Origin: Caryophanales bacterium
GTDB taxonomy: Bacteria > Bacillota > Bacilli > Bacillales > Bacillaceae_J
Reading direction: 5' to 3'
Length of the DNA stretch: 64,000 nucleotides
Assembly: GCA_012840465.1 (NCBI GenBank)
Contig: DULJ01000048.1
Coordinates: 158,184 to 222,183 of the forward strand
Shown: positions 35,766 to 45,224 of the stretch, in pieces
How positions within the stretch are numbered: the first letter of the stretch is position 1
How the letters are laid out: each line of letters begins with the position of its first letter
Translations under genes and position numbers: made by a program
Notes under the pieces: model-generated
Told to the model about the DNA's origin: nothing
Database searches by the model: none
Seen by the model: only the letters and a program-made list of their open reading frames with translations

Positions 35766-37094
35766 TCAATCCATGGAATTAGGTAAAAACGATACTATTT
35801 CCGGAAAGAGGATCATTAACCCACAAACAATCACTAAAACAGCGATTGCAAATACTGTTCCAATTTTAAATATAGGCTCTATCCGTATTTTACTAACACC
35901 TGCTACCGCATAAACGCTAAGCCCCACCGGAGGAGTAAGCAACCCTATTGTACAAATAACACCAACAAATACACCGAACCATAGCAAATCTATTTGAAGA
36001 GCAGTAATAATTGGTAATAAAACTGGTATTGACATTAAGATAACAGCTGCCCCTTCGATGAACATAAACATAATAAATAACACAATTGAAATAACAGTTA
36101 GGACCAATGCAGGAGAATCCATAATCGGTTCAAGCAGTACAATTAATTTTCTCGGTAATAATGAAAGAGAAACAAATCTTCCAAAGATTTGCGCTCCAAT
36201 CATAATCAGCATAACCATACCGGATAACTTTAATGTTTCTACTACTGAATTTTTAATAAAATCTGCATTTACCTTTCCTAAGATAAAGGCTGCGACAAGT
36301 CCAAAGAATGAACCAACAGCACCAGCTTCAGTAGGAGTGAATATACCTGAATAAATCCCTCCAAAAATTATTAACATCACTAACACTGCAACAAGACTAG
36401 CAGTGATCAGTCTGTATGTGGAAGGTGTATAATGATTTTCCTCAACGGTAGTTGCTACCTCAGAGATTGAAGCATTTGCATTTTTTTTACCTACGTAATA
36501 ATACACAAGCATGACTAGAATAAAAACAATCATCGTCATGATTCCCGGTATAAAGGATCCTATAAACAGCTTGCCTACCGGAGTCTCCGTCGCAACACCA
36601 TATAAAATAAGGATAATACTAGGAGGAATAATCCCAGACAACGATCCTGCGGCGGCTGCGATTGCCCCGGAAAGCGGTGCACTGTATCCATGTCTCCTTA
36701 ATTCCGGGATGGCTACTTGACCTAGAGAGGCTGCTGTCGCTGTACCTGAGCCTGATACAGCTCCGAGCATACCGCCAATTAACATAGTTAAAATACCTAA
36801 GATGCTGTTTTTCCCTTTGGAAACTTTGTGTACTAAATAAAAAATATCTTTAACAATGTCTGATTGGAGTATGAATTGCGCCATTAATACATATAAAGGG
36901 ATGGTTGTTAACGTGTAGCTTGCAACACGTTTAAATGGTTCATTCCCTAGCAACCCTGGTAGTATTTCAAAGCCCTCCAATAATATTAGACCAATAATTC
37001 CGCAAGCAAACAAAACGGAATGGATATAGAGTCCCAATGCTAGGAAAAGAAATAACAAAATAATAACGATAGTAATCACAATAGCGCTGCTCAA
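35766..37094 (-). CDS. dctM: TRAP transporter large permease (DctM)
   Basis: A 442-residue permease with about 12 helices. GGMLGAVSGSGTATAASLGQVAIPELRRHGYS and SGIIPPSIILILYGVATETPVGKLFIG are the signature loops of DctM; TPTEAGAVGSF is also present. I start it at TTG 37094, with AAAGGTGG eight bases before it, because the longer frame has a hydrophilic leader without a site. It pairs with the small permease and the binding protein at 37237-38352 to form one importer of unknown substrate, likely an organic acid. Confidence 0.9.
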   Translation of the reverse strand: MSSAIVITIVIILLFLFLALGLYIHSVLFACGIIGLILLEGFEILPGLLGNEPFKRVASYTLTTIPLYVLMAQFILQSDIVKDIFYLVHKVSKGKNSILGILTMLIGGMLGAVSGSGTATAASLGQVAIPELRRHGYSAPLSGAIAAAAGSLSGIIPPSIILILYGVATETPVGKLFIGSFIPGIMTMIVFILVMLVYYYVGKKNANASISEVATTVEENHYTPSTYRLITASLVAVLVMLIIFGGIYSGIFTPTEAGAVGSFFGLVAAFILGKVNADFIKNSVVETLKLSGMVMLIMIGAQIFGRFVSLSLLPRKLIVLLEPIMDSPALVLTVISIVLFIMFMFIEGAAVILMSIPVLLPIITALQIDLLWFGVFVGVICTIGLLTPPVGLSVYAVAGVSKIRIEPIFKIGTVFAIAVLVIVCGLMILFPEIVSFLPNSMD

Positions 37095-37236
37095 ATAGCA
37101 ACCCACCTTTCCAGAATAGGTAACTTGCCACCTTACGTAATACTTATTAATATATGAAATGTCAGGTGACAAGCTTTTATGATTTAATATTGATATGTTC
37201 TCAAAGTTTAATTTAATGTTCCTAATCGCTCATTGT

Positions 37237-38352
37237 TTATTCAATATTCTTTAACCCTTCCGGCACGTTCCCGCCTTGCTCAATAACGATATCCCTCCAT
37301 AAAGTAATTAACTTCTTTCCTGGTAAACCTTGTTGCTCCAGCATATCAGCATAATTTAACCATGTTTCTTCAATACCCTTGTTAATTAAAACTTGAACGT
37401 CTTGATCTAATGTTGAGAATTCAACAAACTTACCCCCAATTTCTTTGTTTTTGGCAATTGCTTCTTCTGAACGTTTAATCCAAGCCTCTGCTCCTGGTGA
37501 GAAAATCTCTTCATTTGCTTGAATCATAGCATCTTGTACATTTTTAGGTAGCTGTTCCCACTTGTCATTTCTCATGCCGATAAATGAGTTGAAATGTCCG
37601 AAATTAACGCCTGTAATTGTATATTTGAACAAATCTTGGAAACCATAACCGGTCCAGTCAGCAATACTATAGTAACTGCCGTTAAATGAGCCCCTGCTTA
37701 ATGCATCGAACATTTCTACAGCCGGCATTGTTACACTGTTAATTCCAACTTTTTCTGAATATACTTCATGAATTCGTGATGGTGTACGAAGTGCTGTACC
37801 TTTTACATCTTTGACTGAGTTAAACTCTTTACCAGTAGTAGAGATTGAATATTCTTGAGTAGTAGATACAGGGAACACTTTAAAATTTGCAAACTGCATT
37901 TGGCTATATGATTTACCATCAGCCAGTTCCACATTACTATTTAACAATGCCTTCCAAGCGTTTGAGCCAATGTGTGCATCAGAATGAGCTAAAGGTAACA
38001 TTGTGATTTCAGCCATTGGATATTGGTCCGGTTGATAGATTGGTAGAATCAAGCCAACATCAATTGTTCCATTTAGAACTGCATCACCCTCATTTGGTGT
38101 AGATACAAGCTCACCCCCTGTAAATGTTTCAAACTGAACCTGACCATTTGTTAATTCTGTAACTTTCTCCATCCAAGGAACCATGCTTCCCACCCACCAT
38201 CCATGCTGCGGACTCAGTCCTGTAGCAGCACGTAAAGTGATTACTTTTTCACCGGATTCTCCTGAAGTCGATTGTTCTCCCGAACAGGCACCGAGAAACA
38301 AAAATGTACTTAAAGCAATTACTAGAAAAAACATATTTTTCATTTTCCACAT
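37237..38352 (-). CDS. dctP: TRAP transporter substrate-binding lipoprotein (DctP)
   Basis: A 371-residue secreted lipoprotein: basic start, hydrophobic core and lipobox LFLGAC at about residues 19-24. The mature part has ATGLSPQHGWWVGSMVPWMEKVTELTNGQVQFE, FTGGELVSTPNEGDAVLNGTIDVGLILP and KGTALRTPSRIHEVYSEKVG, the arginine-containing binding region of DctP proteins (usual form LRxP). ATG at 38352 has GGGGG eight bases upstream. With the two permeases it completes a TRAP importer. Confidence 0.92.
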   Translation of the reverse strand: MWKMKNMFFLVIALSTFLFLGACSGEQSTSGESGEKVITLRAATGLSPQHGWWVGSMVPWMEKVTELTNGQVQFETFTGGELVSTPNEGDAVLNGTIDVGLILPIYQPDQYPMAEITMLPLAHSDAHIGSNAWKALLNSNVELADGKSYSQMQFANFKVFPVSTTQEYSISTTGKEFNSVKDVKGTALRTPSRIHEVYSEKVGINSVTMPAVEMFDALSRGSFNGSYYSIADWTGYGFQDLFKYTITGVNFGHFNSFIGMRNDKWEQLPKNVQDAMIQANEEIFSPGAEAWIKRSEEAIAKNKEIGGKFVEFSTLDQDVQVLINKGIEETWLNYADMLEQQGLPGKKLITLWRDIVIEQGGNVPEGLKNIE

Positions 38353-38385
38353 CAGCGTAACCCCCATTGTGTTTGTTATTTTAGA

Positions 38386-39162
38386 TTAACAACCTTTAAA
38401 ATTTGGTTTTCGTTTTTCTACGAAAGCAGTAACTCCCTCTTTATGATCAGCACTTTGTAGCAAGACGGTCTGAATCATATTCTCCTGCATAAAAGCTGTA
38501 TCACTATTAAGACTTGGAACGTTATTCACAAGATATTTCACATATTTGTTGGCAATTGGTGGACCGTTAAAGATAAAGCCTGCAAATTCCTCTGCTCCTT
38601 TTACGACATCACCTTCAACCACCCTATTAATAATTCCGTAGGAAAGGGCATCTTCTGCCTGAACAATCTTTCCAGAAGAAATCCACTCTTTTGCCAAGAC
38701 TGGTGAAAGCCTTTCCGATAGTGTTTTAATTAAGCCGAGGTCAGGAATTAAACCAATGTTTGTAAAACTAAGAGCAAATTTTGCATGTTGACTAGCAACG
38801 ATAAAATCAGCGGCTAGCGCTATGCTGAAACCGGCACCTGCAGCATAGCCATGTACGGCAGCAATTACATATTTATCAAGCTCCATGATTTTTTTTGTAA
38901 GTCCTGATACAAACTCGACCCAGCCGGTAGCCTCCGTGGCGCCTGTTAGCATTTGCATCGATTGTATATCTCCACCTGCACAAAAGCCTTTACCTGCTCC
39001 GGATAAAATAATAACTTTTACTTTAGGGTTTTGTGAATGGGCATCAAGTGAAGCAATGGCTTCCTTAACCAACTCTCTAGACAGTGAATTTAACTTTTCG
39101 GGACGGTTTAACTTAATGTAACCGACACAGTCTTTTACCATCACCTCTACCAATTTGCTCAA
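38386..39162 (-). CDS. Enoyl-CoA isomerase/hydratase (PaaG/ECI-like crotonase)
   Basis: A 258-residue crotonase with LNRPEKLNSLSRELVKEA, GAGKGFCAGGDIQSM, AAVHGYAAGAGFSIALAADFIVAS and FTNIGLIPDLGLIKTL. The position of the second catalytic glutamate is not conserved, and an aspartate follows in IPDLG, as in PaaG and delta3-delta2 enoyl-CoA isomerases. It may therefore move a double bond rather than add water. It is 33 bases downstream of the oxidoreductase and 33 bases upstream of dctP. Confidence 0.85.
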   Translation of the reverse strand: MSKLVEVMVKDCVGYIKLNRPEKLNSLSRELVKEAIASLDAHSQNPKVKVIILSGAGKGFCAGGDIQSMQMLTGATEATGWVEFVSGLTKKIMELDKYVIAAVHGYAAGAGFSIALAADFIVASQHAKFALSFTNIGLIPDLGLIKTLSERLSPVLAKEWISSGKIVQAEDALSYGIINRVVEGDVVKGAEEFAGFIFNGPPIANKYVKYLVNNVPSLNSDTAFMQENMIQTVLLQSADHKEGVTAFVEKRKPNFKGC

Positions 39163-39193
39163 GTCTTTTTCCTCCTTTTTTAAATAGCAATCG

Positions 39194-40174
39194 TTATGGA
39201 TTGACGACTATTTTCCCCCACGTCTTTCGCGTTCCTAAATCATTTAATGCCTTTGGTACCTCATCAAAGTTATAGGAGCGATAAATCAATGGAGCAATTT
39301 TTCCATCTTTATAAAATTCCATTAACTCCGCGTGCACTTGTCTGACTTTTTCCGGGAATAATCTTGCAAAATAACCAAAATGAACGCCGACAACTGAATA
39401 ATTTTTAATTAGAACATGATTCATCGGCACCTCTGGAATCGTGCCTCCTGCAAAGCCAATGACTAATAGCCTTCCATTAAAAGCGATACATTTCCTCGAC
39501 TTCTGAAAAACGTCGCCTCCAACAGGGTCAAATATGACATCAGCACCCTTGCCTCCTGTCTCCTCCTTCACCCTTTGTACGAAATCTTCATGACGATAAT
39601 TCACAACGAAATCGGCACCGATTTCTTTACATTTTTCCACCTTTTCTTCGGAACCTGCTGTCGCAATTACTTTCGCTCCCAAAGCTTTGCCAATTTGGAT
39701 GGCTGCAGAACCCACGCCACCTGAGCCGGCATGGACTAAGAGCGTCTCTCCTTCCCTTAATAGTGCCTTTGTCTTCAATGCATAATAGGCGGTATGATAG
39801 GTGATATAAAAAGCGGCAGCCTGATTAAAAGGGAGTTGTTCAGGAATCGGAAAGACATCCTCATCCTTCACGACCACCAATTCGGCAAATCCGCCGTTTG
39901 GAAGCTTCGGTACTGCGAGAACATGTTGTCCTTCTTTAAATATAGAACCTTCCCCAGCTTCAGCGATAACACCCGCTATTTCTGCTCCCGGAGTAAAGGG
40001 CAATTCAGGCTTCTCCTGATATTTTCCTTGGCATTGCAAAATATCAAAGAAATTTAATGCAAACGCATTCACTTTTATTAAAACTTCACCTTTTTTAGGG
40101 TTGGGGCTAGGAATCCTTTTTATTTCTAAAGCTAAGCCCGGTTCTCCAAGACTTGTAACAAACCAAGATTTCAT
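39194..40174 (-). CDS. Medium-chain reductase, NADPH:quinone oxidoreductase family
   Basis: A 326-residue zinc-independent medium-chain dehydrogenase/reductase. It has LPFTPGAEIAGVIAEAG, the nucleotide loop VHAGSGGVGSAAIQIGKALGAKVIATAGSEEKVEKCKEIGADFVVNY and VIFDPVGGDVFQKS. No structural zinc cysteines are present. Such proteins reduce quinones or enoyl-CoA thioesters with NADPH. The position between an acyl-CoA synthetase and crotonases favours an acyl-CoA role. Confidence 0.87.
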   Translation of the reverse strand: MKSWFVTSLGEPGLALEIKRIPSPNPKKGEVLIKVNAFALNFFDILQCQGKYQEKPELPFTPGAEIAGVIAEAGEGSIFKEGQHVLAVPKLPNGGFAELVVVKDEDVFPIPEQLPFNQAAAFYITYHTAYYALKTKALLREGETLLVHAGSGGVGSAAIQIGKALGAKVIATAGSEEKVEKCKEIGADFVVNYRHEDFVQRVKEETGGKGADVIFDPVGGDVFQKSRKCIAFNGRLLVIGFAGGTIPEVPMNHVLIKNYSVVGVHFGYFARLFPEKVRQVHAELMEFYKDGKIAPLIYRSYNFDEVPKALNDLGTRKTWGKIVVNP

Positions 40175-40231
40175 TTAAGTCACCTCTTTAGTTTTTTTCG
40201 AATTAATGTAATAAGGTCAGAAAACAATAAT

Positions 40232-41821
40232 TTATAATTTCAGATTCAAGCTTTTCTCTTTTAAAAAGTTTTTTAAAATTTTCCCGGATGCATTTCGCGG
40301 CAGTTCAACTATAAATTCGTAATCCTCGGGCACTTTGAACTTCGCTAAATGCTGTAAGCAATGTTCTTTAATCTCTGGAATGTCCTTCCCAGACAATTGA
40401 TTACTGACGATAAATGCTTTTACTTTTTCACCAAATACGGGATCAGGCAACCCAATTACTGCTGCTTCGTGAATTAATTTATGTTTTTTCAAGACATCTT
40501 CAACTTCAATTGAGAATACTTTTTCTCCAGCGCGGTTAATCATGTCTTTTTTGCGATCCCGAATATAAAAGAATCCATCTTCATCGACTGTTCCAATGTC
40601 ACCGGAGTGCCAATAACCGTCTGTGAAACTATTTTCGTTTACTTCTTGATTTTCCCAATATTCTTTAATAACCATCGGACCTTTTATATAAAGCTCCCCA
40701 ACATCACCCTGCTTACACTCTTCCCCGTTATAATTGACAATTTTAATTTCCGCTACAGATAAGGCACGGCCAACTGAGGTAATTTTAGATTCAGGATAAA
40801 CTATAGGCATCAGCGTTGCTGGAGATGTTGTCTCAGTTGCACCATATGCATTATGTAATTCAGCATTCGGAAATGCCTCTCTAAGTAAATTGAAGGTTTG
40901 TTGGTAAATCGGTGAGCCTCCAAAGGCTACTATTGTTACAAAATCAAATGAATTATTTCGAAATTCTTCTATTGTAGACATCATGATAAAAATAGTGGGT
41001 ACATTGAAAAGAAAATTGATATGATATTGGAGTATTTGTTCGATATATTTTTTATTTTGATAACGTTCCATACTATAGACTGTTCCGCCTGTGTATATCA
41101 TATGAAGCAATTGGCCTACAAGTCCAGTAACGTGAAACATTGGGACCGCGATTAACGTTTTGTCATTACTTTTTGTATTAAAAGTCATATTGTAGTTTAT
41201 TAAACTATGAATGACATTGATATGGCTTAACACAGCACCTTTTGGATGACCTGTAGTTCCTGACGTATATAAGATAAAGGCTGAATCTAGTTCATCTACT
41301 TCAACAAATTCCATTTGATATTTTTCTGCCAGTAAGTTTGAAAAATTATTCTCTTCGTCAATGACGAAAATATTTTCATTGCTTGGTAGGCTGTCATCGT
41401 CAACTTCCCTGACTTTTTCAAGATTAGGCATATATTTCTTCTCGGTGATTATTGCGGTTACTTTGGAGTGAGAAAAAATATAAGACATTTCATCTGCAGA
41501 AAGCTTGACATTGACCGGTACCATTAGGGCACCAAGTTTCATGCAAGCAAACAAAACTAATGGAAAGTGGTAACGATTCCCTATAATTGTTGCTACCCGA
41601 TCACCTTTCGTGATGCCACACTCTTTTTGGAGATTTGCTGCAATAATGGTTGAGAGTCTGTCAAGCTGTTCATAAGTTAATGTTCTTTCTTCTGTTACAA
41701 TAGCAGCTTTTTCTCTGAAATTAGTTACGCTTTTAGCAAGTACTTCTACAATAGTTTTAGGTCTATCACTAAATACTTTAATGTTTTTTCTCCCAAACAG
41801 TTCGATTTCTTCAATTTTCAT
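40232..41821 (-). CDS. Class I adenylate-forming acyl-CoA synthetase
   Basis: A 529-residue AMP-forming ligase that would activate a carboxylic acid to its CoA ester. The P-loop-like motif FILYTSGTTGHPKGAVLSH lies near residue 180, NAYGATETTSPATL near 320, the hinge YWHSGDIGTVDEDGFFYIRDRKKDMINRAGEKVFSIEVEDVL near 400, and the catalytic lysine in PRNASGKILKNFL near the end. ATG at 41821 follows GGAGGAACACC. It is the first enzyme gene after the TetR regulator, consistent with entry of the imported acid into the pathway. Confidence 0.92.
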   Translation of the reverse strand: MKIEEIELFGRKNIKVFSDRPKTIVEVLAKSVTNFREKAAIVTEERTLTYEQLDRLSTIIAANLQKECGITKGDRVATIIGNRYHFPLVLFACMKLGALMVPVNVKLSADEMSYIFSHSKVTAIITEKKYMPNLEKVREVDDDSLPSNENIFVIDEENNFSNLLAEKYQMEFVEVDELDSAFILYTSGTTGHPKGAVLSHINVIHSLINYNMTFNTKSNDKTLIAVPMFHVTGLVGQLLHMIYTGGTVYSMERYQNKKYIEQILQYHINFLFNVPTIFIMMSTIEEFRNNSFDFVTIVAFGGSPIYQQTFNLLREAFPNAELHNAYGATETTSPATLMPIVYPESKITSVGRALSVAEIKIVNYNGEECKQGDVGELYIKGPMVIKEYWENQEVNENSFTDGYWHSGDIGTVDEDGFFYIRDRKKDMINRAGEKVFSIEVEDVLKKHKLIHEAAVIGLPDPVFGEKVKAFIVSNQLSGKDIPEIKEHCLQHLAKFKVPEDYEFIVELPRNASGKILKNFLKEKSLNLKL

Positions 41822-41915
41822 GGTGTTCCTCCTACCAATACAATATATATTACCAGACACTTCCCCCTGAAACGTAAGCGCAACCATTTTAAAAGAAAAG
41901 CGCTAGAACTAGAGT

Positions 41916-42500
41916 TTATGAAAGTAATTTTAAAAGCAAATCTGAATATGTTTCTGCGATTTCCTCGGCACTTCTTCCTCCTCGAGGCGAATACCACGTT
42001 TGAATCCAGTTCATAGCACCTAAAATAATCATTCTTATCATCTTTGAATCCGAAGTTTTAAAATCCTCTTTGTTTATTCCTTCTTCAATAATTCTGTCAA
42101 AAACCGAAGTATATCGCTTTCGCTTCTCCAGTATTAGTTTTAGGTGATCATCTACAAAAGTATGTTCTGGCACCAGAATCATATTAAACATCTCTTTTTC
42201 ATTAATGGCATAGTCAATATGGGTTTTGATCGCCTTTTCCAATTTCAACTCTGGTGACAAATCCATTGAAGCAATTTCTTCTATTTCATTTAAGGCTTCA
42301 CTTAAAATTAAATCATGACACTGAAAGATTAAATCTTCCTTATTGTCAAAGTAATAATAAAGGGCCCCCTTTGTCATCAACAATTCTGCAGCTATATCCT
42401 CCATAGTGGCACGATCATATCCTTTGTTTGTAACAACTTTGGCTGCTGAACGGAACATCTCTTTTCGTTTTTTAGCCACTTTCTGCTTCCGTAGATTCAT
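41916..42500 (-). CDS. TetR-family transcriptional regulator
   Basis: A 194-residue regulator with an N-terminal helix-turn-helix (VTNKGYDRATMEDIAAELLMTKGALYYYFDNKEDLIFQCHD, about residues 23-65) and a C-terminal ligand-binding part of the FadR/TetR_C type. ATG follows AAAAGGAGG. It leads the acyl-CoA cluster and is probably its regulator, sensing an acyl-CoA or related compound. The intergenic region with its operator has been invaded by mobile-element debris. Confidence 0.92.
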   Translation of the reverse strand: MNLRKQKVAKKRKEMFRSAAKVVTNKGYDRATMEDIAAELLMTKGALYYYFDNKEDLIFQCHDLILSEALNEIEEIASMDLSPELKLEKAIKTHIDYAINEKEMFNMILVPEHTFVDDHLKLILEKRKRYTSVFDRIIEEGINKEDFKTSDSKMIRMIILGAMNWIQTWYSPRGGRSAEEIAETYSDLLLKLLS

Positions 42501-42690
42501 AATAGCCTCCTTTTAACATCACATGATATTAACAGCAAGATTTTATATAATTCATATAATTCAGTTTTATTCTAATGGGGAAAAATTTAAATAGCAAGTA
42601 TTTTTTTAATTTTTTGAATTTTATATCCAATATTTTAAATAAATGAATAGTGGTTAAGTGCATTTTTAATGGATCAAGCTAAAAAGTTGA

Positions 42691-43258
42691 GAAAAGCGGA
42701 TTAAAATTGAAAAGGAAATTGACTATTGTCAAAAGCTTATCAATATATTTGAAAAGAAAGACACATTAAGTCAGTATCTAAAAGTAAAGTAACAATCGAA
42801 TCTTTTGATAGAAATAGTTTCCAATAATTTTGAACACTTACAGATATACGAAGATACTGATGCAAAGGTAGAACATAAAACTGTTGATACATCATTTTTG
42901 GAAATCAGACATATACTTCTCATTAAGCCAAGAACGCATTATTACAGCCGCAACGGTTACCATTTGAAAAAAGAATGACGGTAAACAATAAGAAACATTG
43001 ATTAAAAAATTATCAAAGTAGGTATGGAAGTTGAAACGGTTATAGGGGATTAAAATTATTCTGAAATATAGAATTGTAAAAAAGAGGAACAATTTGAATT
43101 TAATAAAGACGCTAGTTGTATGTCTGTATAATATGAACATGACAATAATATTGACTTCTCAGGGAAAAAAGGAGCAGCTAAAAACCAAGTTGATACATAT
43201 TATTTCGATGTAGTAAAATGTAGACACTGTCCGTTTAAAGAAGACAGTTATAAAGAGT
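42691..43258 (+). pseudogene. Degenerate IS1182-family transposase remnant
   Basis: Several frames join to give transposase fragments in order: EKEIDYCQKLINIFEKKDTLSQYLKVK, then EHLQIYEDTDAKVEHKTVDTSFF, QERIITAATVT, VGMEVETVIGD, KKEEQFEFNKDA and NQVDTYYFDVVKCRHCPFKED. All are characteristic of IS1182-type transposases. The frame is broken by stops and frameshifts, and the first 200 or so residues and the end are missing. No inverted repeats were seen. Base 43258 is near the join to intron sequence. Nothing here is expected to be expressed. Confidence 0.82.
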
Positions 43259-43277
43259 GGGCTACAGTTTTTAAATA

Positions 43278-43514
43278 AAAAGCCTATGATATGAATGGTC
43301 AAATACCCGAAAGGGTTACTGGAGAATTTCCGCCAGTTACATCCTTCATAGGTCTTTAACAGATGAAAAACTGGCACAACTCGGATATATGGATATAGCC
43401 GGGAAATACCAGTTTGTACACTCAAATTATTGAACCGCCGTATACGTATCCGTATGTACGGTGGTGTGAGAGGGTTGAACGAATCAATCTTCTGATTCGT
43501 TCACTCTACTTGAT
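43278..43514 (+). mobile_element. 3' fragment of a group II intron: reverse transcriptase tail plus domains V and VI
   Basis: The coding tail reads ANTRKGYW-like SNTRKGYWRIS, then LHRSLTDEKLAQLGYMDIAGKYQFVHSNY and a stop at 43431-43433. Directly after it comes a domain V hairpin (ACCGCCGTA at 43434 pairing with TACGGTGGT ending 43465, with a CGC triad) and a domain VI hairpin (GAACGAATCA with TGATTCGTTC). The intron ends in CTACTTGAT near 43514. At least one frameshift lies in the reverse transcriptase part, and the 5' nine-tenths is gone, so the element is dead. It abuts the IS1182 remnant. Confidence 0.82.
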
Positions 43515-43585
43515 CAATAAAGTATCGAATATAGATTTATTTAGCACTTCTCGCCGATTTCGCTACCGGCGGCATCTATTTAATT

Positions 43586-43891
43586 CTAAGCCTTATTCTG
43601 CCTCTCGTAGTCTTCTATCGTTATGATTTCCAAATTACTTTTAGGTGTCATGCAGCAGGCTAGAGCAAAGCGATTGTTGAGTTCTTCGTCGGGAAGATAT
43701 TCATGCGAACGGACTAATTCGTGCTCATATTCTCCATCCAATACTTTTACTTTGCACATCCCACACCCTCCCCGTTGACATCCTGTTGGAAAAGGAATAA
43801 AGTTGTCTCTGGCCGCTTTTAGAGGTGTTTGGTTCGGACTGCAATTATATTCAAATTCTTGGCTTTTTGCTTTTAATGATACTTTAAACAT
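43586..43891 (-). CDS. Plant-type [2Fe-2S] ferredoxin
   Basis: A 101-residue ferredoxin. Cysteines 38, 43 and 46 in GCQRGGCGMCKVKV and a fourth near 79-80 in LACCMTP form the CX4CX2C-X33-C cluster pattern. Such ferredoxins pass electrons to Rieske oxygenases or reactivate the iron of extradiol dioxygenases (XylT-type). It lies 20 bases after the extradiol dioxygenase gene, which favours one or both roles here. GGAGGAGG precedes the ATG. No ferredoxin reductase gene is found in the window. Confidence 0.9.
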   Translation of the reverse strand: MFKVSLKAKSQEFEYNCSPNQTPLKAARDNFIPFPTGCQRGGCGMCKVKVLDGEYEHELVRSHEYLPDEELNNRFALACCMTPKSNLEIITIEDYERQNKA

Positions 43892-43911
43892 AATTCCTCC
43901 TCCAAATTCTA

Positions 43912-44826
43912 TTAAGTTAATGCCTTCATGAAAGATTCAGAAAGTTCTCGTCGATGATAGAAAATACCCTGACCAATTTTATCTTCCGTCCAGGTAATCG
44001 TCGGCATATCCGGATAGGACATATAGCCACCAGCAAACGCTTCATTACGGTTCCCTGACGGATCAAAGAAGTAAATCGTTTGACCACGTGTAATTCCATG
44101 GCGGGTCGGTGTTACATCAAAAGGTACTTCGTACATTGACAACAAATCTGCTGCTTTAAAAACATCATGAAGAGAATCAACTGCGAAGGCAGCATGATGC
44201 AGCTTTGCATCAGGTCCTTTTACAAACGCTAAATCATGTGCTTTATTGGTAGTAAATAAGAAGCTTCCTAATAATTCCTCCCCGTCTACTGTCGTAATTT
44301 TTTCACTTTGTCTAAAATTAAGTGCCTCTATAAAAAATCTCGTAACAGTTTTAAGATCGTCACCAGTAAGTAAACAATGATCAATACGATGTGGCGCAAT
44401 TCCTTTTGCATCTAATACCCATGGATGAGGGTTTAGCGCTCCAACAGATGTTCCTAGAAAACCGATTTCATGATAAAGTTCACAATGATGACCCGTTGGT
44501 AAAATAAAATGAACCGCTTCCCCTTCTGCTAATCTTGAAAGACCGGAAATACGAGTAGTCGTACAGCCAAATTGTTCTATTTTTCTTTCATAATAGGCAA
44601 GATCATCAAGAGTCTCTACTTTAAATGCCAAATGGGCTAAACCTGCCTTGTTAGATTTAGTCAAAATCAAACTATGATGATCATATTCATCCCATGCTTT
44701 AAAGTAAACACTGTTTTCCATACGTCCAGTTTCTTCCAATCCAATAACCTTTGTATAGTATTCTACTGATTTTTCTAGATCTAATACATTTAATTCCACG
44801 CGGCCTAAACGCATAACTCTTGCCAT
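43912..44826 (-). CDS. Extradiol ring-cleavage dioxygenase, catechol 2,3-dioxygenase type
   Basis: A 304-residue two-domain vicinal-oxygen-chelate enzyme that opens a catechol ring next to the hydroxyls. Iron ligands are histidine 150 (HRIDHCLL), a histidine at 210-211 (KLHHAAF) and glutamate 262 (FFDPSGNRNEAF), in the usual places. The second half has the extradiol signature GxxxFFDPSGNRNE. The first domain is of the non-catalytic type. It is three bases from the VOC protein gene. Meta-cleavage enzymes such as XylE share this layout; substrate preference cannot be read from the sequence. Confidence 0.92.
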   Translation of the reverse strand: MARVMRLGRVELNVLDLEKSVEYYTKVIGLEETGRMENSVYFKAWDEYDHHSLILTKSNKAGLAHLAFKVETLDDLAYYERKIEQFGCTTTRISGLSRLAEGEAVHFILPTGHHCELYHEIGFLGTSVGALNPHPWVLDAKGIAPHRIDHCLLTGDDLKTVTRFFIEALNFRQSEKITTVDGEELLGSFLFTTNKAHDLAFVKGPDAKLHHAAFAVDSLHDVFKAADLLSMYEVPFDVTPTRHGITRGQTIYFFDPSGNRNEAFAGGYMSYPDMPTITWTEDKIGQGIFYHRRELSESFMKALT

Positions 44827-44828
44827 CT

Positions 44829-45224
44829 TTAACCTCCCAATATATTTTTTTCTACTAATTGCAGCTGTTCCCAGTTAGGTCCATGAAAAAAAATCATGCG
44901 ACCGCCTTCCAATGTGGGCTTCACTTCATCGGAAGAAAAGACAATCCCTTTTTCTCTTAAAATATGAATCGTTTCATCAATGTTTTCGACTGTAAAAGCA
45001 AGATGGTTCACAATTCCTGTTTCACTGTATTCGGTAGTGGTCGTTTTTTCTTGAATAAGCTCAATCTCCATATCTGGCTGTGATTCTAGGTATAAAAAGG
45101 CCATTCCCCGATCGGGTTTGCTTCCTTGCAGACGAACACGAAAGCCAAGGATGTCCGAATAAAACTGAATCGATTGATCCATATCACGAACCATAATAGC
45201 TACATGCTCCATTTTCCTTATCAT
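44829..45224 (-). CDS. VOC superfamily protein (glyoxalase/extradiol-like, single domain)
   Basis: A 131-residue vicinal-oxygen-chelate protein: MEHVAIMVRDMDQSIQFYSDILGFRVRLQ, MEIELIQEK and GIVNHLAFTVENIDETIHIL, followed by FFHGPNWEQLQLVE. Possible metal ligands are the early histidine, glutamate in EIELIQ, histidine in VNHLAF and glutamate in EQLQLVE. ATG at 45224 overlaps the amidase stop (ATGA), with GAGGAG upstream. It could be an isomerase, epimerase or small dioxygenase; the function is not known. Confidence 0.85.
   Translation of the reverse strand: MIRKMEHVAIMVRDMDQSIQFYSDILGFRVRLQGSKPDRGMAFLYLESQPDMEIELIQEKTTTTEYSETGIVNHLAFTVENIDETIHILREKGIVFSSDEVKPTLEGGRMIFFHGPNWEQLQLVEKNILGG

Noticed and set aside
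42892..43425. Minus-strand frames opposite the transposase and intron remnants
   Set aside because: The plus-strand reading gives recognisable transposase and reverse transcriptase fragments; the minus frames are low-complexity and match nothing I know.
43414..43626. Plus-strand frame over intron domains V and VI
   Set aside because: It covers structured intron RNA and the 3' end of the ferredoxin gene; it is not a likely protein.
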